From Actinomycetes bacterium (GTDB lineage Bacteria > Actinomycetota > Actinomycetes > S36-B12), in contig JAUHZW010000052.1 in NCBI GenBank assembly GCA_030425745.1, positions 1 to 11,509 on the forward strand: a stretch of 11,509 bases of DNA, given 5' to 3'. A model generated the notes under the pieces. It was not told the DNA's origin and did no database searches. It saw only the letters and a program-made list of their open reading frames with translations. Shown here one piece after another: positions 7,416-11,509 of this stretch; position 1 is the first letter of the stretch, and every line of letters begins with the position of its first letter. Made by a program: the position numbers and the translations under genes.

Positions 7416-7833
7416 CTCGCACGAGATCGCGATCCTGGACACGTCCTCGGGCCTCAGCCCGATCACGCAGGGTCAGCTGAAGGACCTCCAGGGCGTCGTC
7501 GATCGTGCCCGCACGATCAGCGGCTACGCCTTTGCGCTCTACGTCGGCCCCCTCGAGGGTGGCCGCGACGCCGCCATGGCGGTGCACTCCGGCCTGCGCA
7601 ATCCCGCGTCGACGGTGCTGGTGGCGGTCGACCCGTCCCAGCGGTCGATCGAGATCGTGACCGGTGTCAACGCGGCCGTGAACCTCATGGATCAGGCGTG
7701 TGAGTTCGCGGCTGCGTCGATGGCGTCCAGCTTCGTCGCGGGCGATCTCGCCGGTGGCCTGCGAGAGGGCATCGTGATGCTCGCCGAGCATGCTCGCCAC
7801 CCGCGCACCCTCCATCTCGACGACCCCGCCTGA
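7402..7833 (+). CDS. DUF5130 family protein (TPM-like fold)
   Basis: This is a 143-aa soluble actinobacterial protein. LKDLQGVVDRARTISGYAFALYVGPL, STVLVAVDPSQRSIEIVTG and CEFAAASMASSFVAGDLAGGLREGIVMLAEHA follow the DUF5130 pattern, in which a TPM-like fold has a strand ending VDPxQRxIEIVTG and a C-terminal helix over GDLxGGL. No catalytic function is established for the family, and no membrane segment or signal peptide is present. The start codon is GTG, set by a strong Shine-Dalgarno. The gene overlaps the CtaJ-like gene by 14 bases, so the two are cotranscribed and probably coupled. Its TGA stop is 3 bp from the left 62-bp inverted repeat, which may also serve as its terminator. The gene converges on the DUF559 endonuclease gene. 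Confidence 0.82.
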   Translation: MPGGDSHEIAILDTSSGLSPITQGQLKDLQGVVDRARTISGYAFALYVGPLEGGRDAAMAVHSGLRNPASTVLVAVDPSQRSIEIVTGVNAAVNLMDQACEFAAASMASSFVAGDLAGGLREGIVMLAEHARHPRTLHLDDPA

Positions 7834-7836
7834 CTT

Positions 7837-7898
7837 GTTGATTGGCGCGTTGTTCACGCGCCACGCCGGGGCGCGGCGTGAACAACGCGCCAATCAAC
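7837..7898. repeat. Left 62-bp inverted-repeat element (perfect 23-bp stem)
   Basis: Arms 7837-7859 and 7876-7898 are perfectly complementary over 23 bp, separated by a 16-base GC-rich loop. The element begins GTTGATTGGCGCGTTGT and ends with the complement ACGCGCCAATCAAC. It begins 3 bp after the DUF5130 stop, and its right arm contains the TGA stop of the minus-strand endonuclease gene (7896-7894). Aligned without gaps to the right element, 49 of 62 positions match, with identity concentrated in the outer stem. It sits between converging genes and could act as a bidirectional terminator, although no T-tract follows on either strand. Confidence 0.93.
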
Positions 7899-8772
7899 GG
7901 CGACCGCGCAGGGCACGCGTGATCCGAGCGACCATGGCTGCCGGGTTCTTCAGGTCATCCGCCGTCAAGGTGATCACGAGCCATCCTGCTTCCTGAAGAT
8001 CATTTCGTCGCTGGGCGTCGCGCCTGCGCTGCTGCTCCGTCAGATGAACAGCACCGTCGTACTCGACGATCACCTTGGCGTCGAGCCAGCACATGTCCAC
8101 CCGAGCGATCCAGCGGTTCCCGGCGTAGATGTCGAGGTTGCACTCAGGGGCCGGCAGGCCCCCGAGCATCGCGTACGCCCGCACGATGGATTCCATCGGT
8201 GACTCGGCGCGCCCGTCCAGTAGAGGCAGCGCCTGCCGTGCAACGGCGACACCCCTGCGTCGATAGGCCCAGTGGACGATGCCCTCCAGCGCCTCAGGTG
8301 TCGCCAGGTCGTGATGCAGGACGGCATCACCCATGGCGATCACGTGATGGATCGGCATCAGGGCGGCACAGTCCAGCCAGGTCCGTGCGGGGGTGGTGAC
8401 GCTCAGGCCCCGGTACGTCGTGATGTGGTCATCGGGTAGCAGCACACGCTGAGGTCGCACGCCCCGACGCCGAGCATGGGCTGAGCCAGCAGGCGACGCG
8501 ATCGTGACCGGCTCGTCATCGTTCAGGCCTATCCATGGAGGCAGCGGGAGTCCCCAGTGGTCAGCTCCCGTTGCGCCGGAGAGGACGGCCTCCGGCTGCG
8601 AGACGAGCAGCGCGCACTCACGCTCTGCCGTCGCGGGGTCCGGGTGGTCGCTCGCGTAGCGGACGCCGCGTGACGGGGCGACGAAAGCTTCGGTTGAGGC
8701 CTGCCTGTGTGTCAAGCCGGCGCCGCCGTCGGCCGTGACGGTGAAGGGTCCGTAGGGCTCGTCTGAATTCAT
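7894..8772 (-). CDS. DUF559 (Vsr-like PD-(D/E)XK) endonuclease-domain protein with AbiEi-like N-terminus
   Basis: This is a 292-aa protein. The C-terminal ~110 residues are a DUF559/Vsr-like nuclease domain: E190 and E194 in GRAESPMESIVR, D226 in ARVDMCW, E237 and D239 in VIVEYDGAVH with H243, then RRRDAQRRNDLQEAGWLVITLT. The first ~180 residues resemble the AbiEi-like partner domain found in many actinobacterial DUF559 proteins (ALLVSQPEAVLSGATGADHWGLPLPP; VTTPARTWLDCA). The winged-helix start seems short (GLTHRQAS…). The cleavage target is unknown. ATG at 8772 is chosen because upstream in-frame sequence translates a 13-bp DNA repeat and the hairpin; no clear Shine-Dalgarno exists, and a weak TACCAC lies 6 bp upstream. 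The stop is inside the left inverted repeat. Codons look more mixed than in neighbours (GCA, GGA, TTG, GAT). Flanking by paired 62-bp hairpins suggests a mobile cassette. Confidence 0.87.
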   Translation of the reverse strand: MNSDEPYGPFTVTADGGAGLTHRQASTEAFVAPSRGVRYASDHPDPATAERECALLVSQPEAVLSGATGADHWGLPLPPWIGLNDDEPVTIASPAGSAHARRRGVRPQRVLLPDDHITTYRGLSVTTPARTWLDCAALMPIHHVIAMGDAVLHHDLATPEALEGIVHWAYRRRGVAVARQALPLLDGRAESPMESIVRAYAMLGGLPAPECNLDIYAGNRWIARVDMCWLDAKVIVEYDGAVHLTEQQRRRDAQRRNDLQEAGWLVITLTADDLKNPAAMVARITRALRGRR

Positions 8773-8816
8773 ACCCCAGTGGTACGGCTCCGGACGTGCC
8801 TGACGAGGGTCGACCG

Positions 8817-8859
8817 CGGTTCTGTGGATGCCCGACAACGGACGCCCGGTTCTGTGGAT
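8817..8859. repeat. 13-bp direct repeat pair (30-bp period) upstream of the endonuclease gene
   Basis: CGGTTCTGTGGAT occurs at 8817-8829 and again at 8847-8859, exactly 30 bp apart. The second copy ends one base before the right 62-bp hairpin. The pair lies in the 88-bp leader between the hairpin and the endonuclease start, where its promoter should be. It may be an operator, a remnant of duplication, or part of the mobile unit's end. Confidence 0.75.
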
Positions 8860-8860
8860 T

Positions 8861-8922
8861 GTTGATTGGCGCGTTGTAGACGACCCGCATCGGCGTGTCG
8901 CGTGCACTACGCGCCAATCAAC
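8861..8922. repeat. Right 62-bp inverted-repeat element (14-bp perfect outer stem)
   Basis: The outer arms GTTGATTGGCGCGT (8861-8874) and its complement (8909-8922) pair perfectly. The inner stem continues imperfectly, with 5 further pairs in the next 8 positions. Length is exactly 62 bp, as in the left element, and the first 17 and last 14 bases are identical to it. It ends 3 bp from the pepN stop codon (8928-8926) on the minus strand, so it is also a candidate pepN terminator. Confidence 0.92.
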
Positions 8923-8925
8923 GGA

Positions 8926-11508
<2,583 letters not shown>

Positions 11509-11509
11509 C

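Noticed and set aside
7837..7898. Classical rho-independent terminator
   Set aside because: The stem is strong but there is no T-rich tract after either arm; a terminator role is possible but not shown, so it is listed as a repeat.
8850..8860. DnaA-box-like sequence (CAATCCACA on the minus strand) in the direct repeats
   Set aside because: It differs from TTATCCACA at two positions, the other copy matches no better, and no replication genes are present.
8773..8907. N-terminal extension of the endonuclease frame to 8907
   Set aside because: These codons simply translate the hairpin arm and the 13-bp direct repeats (IHRTG and IHRTA appear twice), so it is non-coding leader.
7837..8922. Paired inverted repeats as ends of a conventional insertion sequence
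   Set aside because: Each repeat is itself a complete palindrome rather than one half of a terminal inverted repeat, there is no transposase, and no target-site duplication is visible outside.

Overview
The window is a GC-rich fragment with high GC at third codon positions, GTG starts and apparently leaderless promoters. This points to a high-GC actinobacterium, probably Propionibacteriales or Micrococcales; the order is an inference from gene content. No RNA gene, CRISPR array or recognisable transposase was seen. Both ends cut through coding sequence.

Left part, minus strand, probably one operon read right to left: a cytoplasmic S9A prolyl oligopeptidase (3601-1478), a small MscS-type mechanosensitive channel two bases downstream (1475-459), and the N-terminal 139 codons of an NAD(P)-binding SDR/NmrA-like protein (417 to beyond position 1). 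Only 23 bp separate the peptidase start from a divergent amidase (3625-5001). That gap holds two -10-like hexamers, one per strand, that overlap at the same TA step, so both mRNAs may be leaderless.

Centre, plus strand: the amidase overlaps malQ, a GH77 4-alpha-glucanotransferase (4998-7151), by the four bases GTGA. A second leaderless-type promoter precedes a two-gene unit: a 77-aa single-pass membrane protein resembling the cytochrome oxidase subunit CtaJ, and a DUF5130 protein.

Right part: between the DUF5130 gene and the convergent aminopeptidase N gene (pepN) lies a DUF559 (Vsr-like) endonuclease gene. It is bracketed by two 62-bp inverted-repeat elements of the same family (49 of 62 positions identical by hand alignment). 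The elements begin exactly 3 bp after the DUF5130 stop and end exactly 3 bp after the pepN stop, and the endonuclease stop codon lies inside one of them. This looks like a palindrome-plus-nuclease cassette inserted into a conserved convergent gene pair, and it is the most interesting item here.

The far right end is abnormal. The pepN reading frame lacks its usual N-terminus and continues in frame into about 70 residues of a MeaB/ArgK-type GTPase with different codon usage (GAA/AAA instead of GAG/AAG). This is either an assembly chimera at a contig end or a real fusion; an artefact is the more likely explanation.
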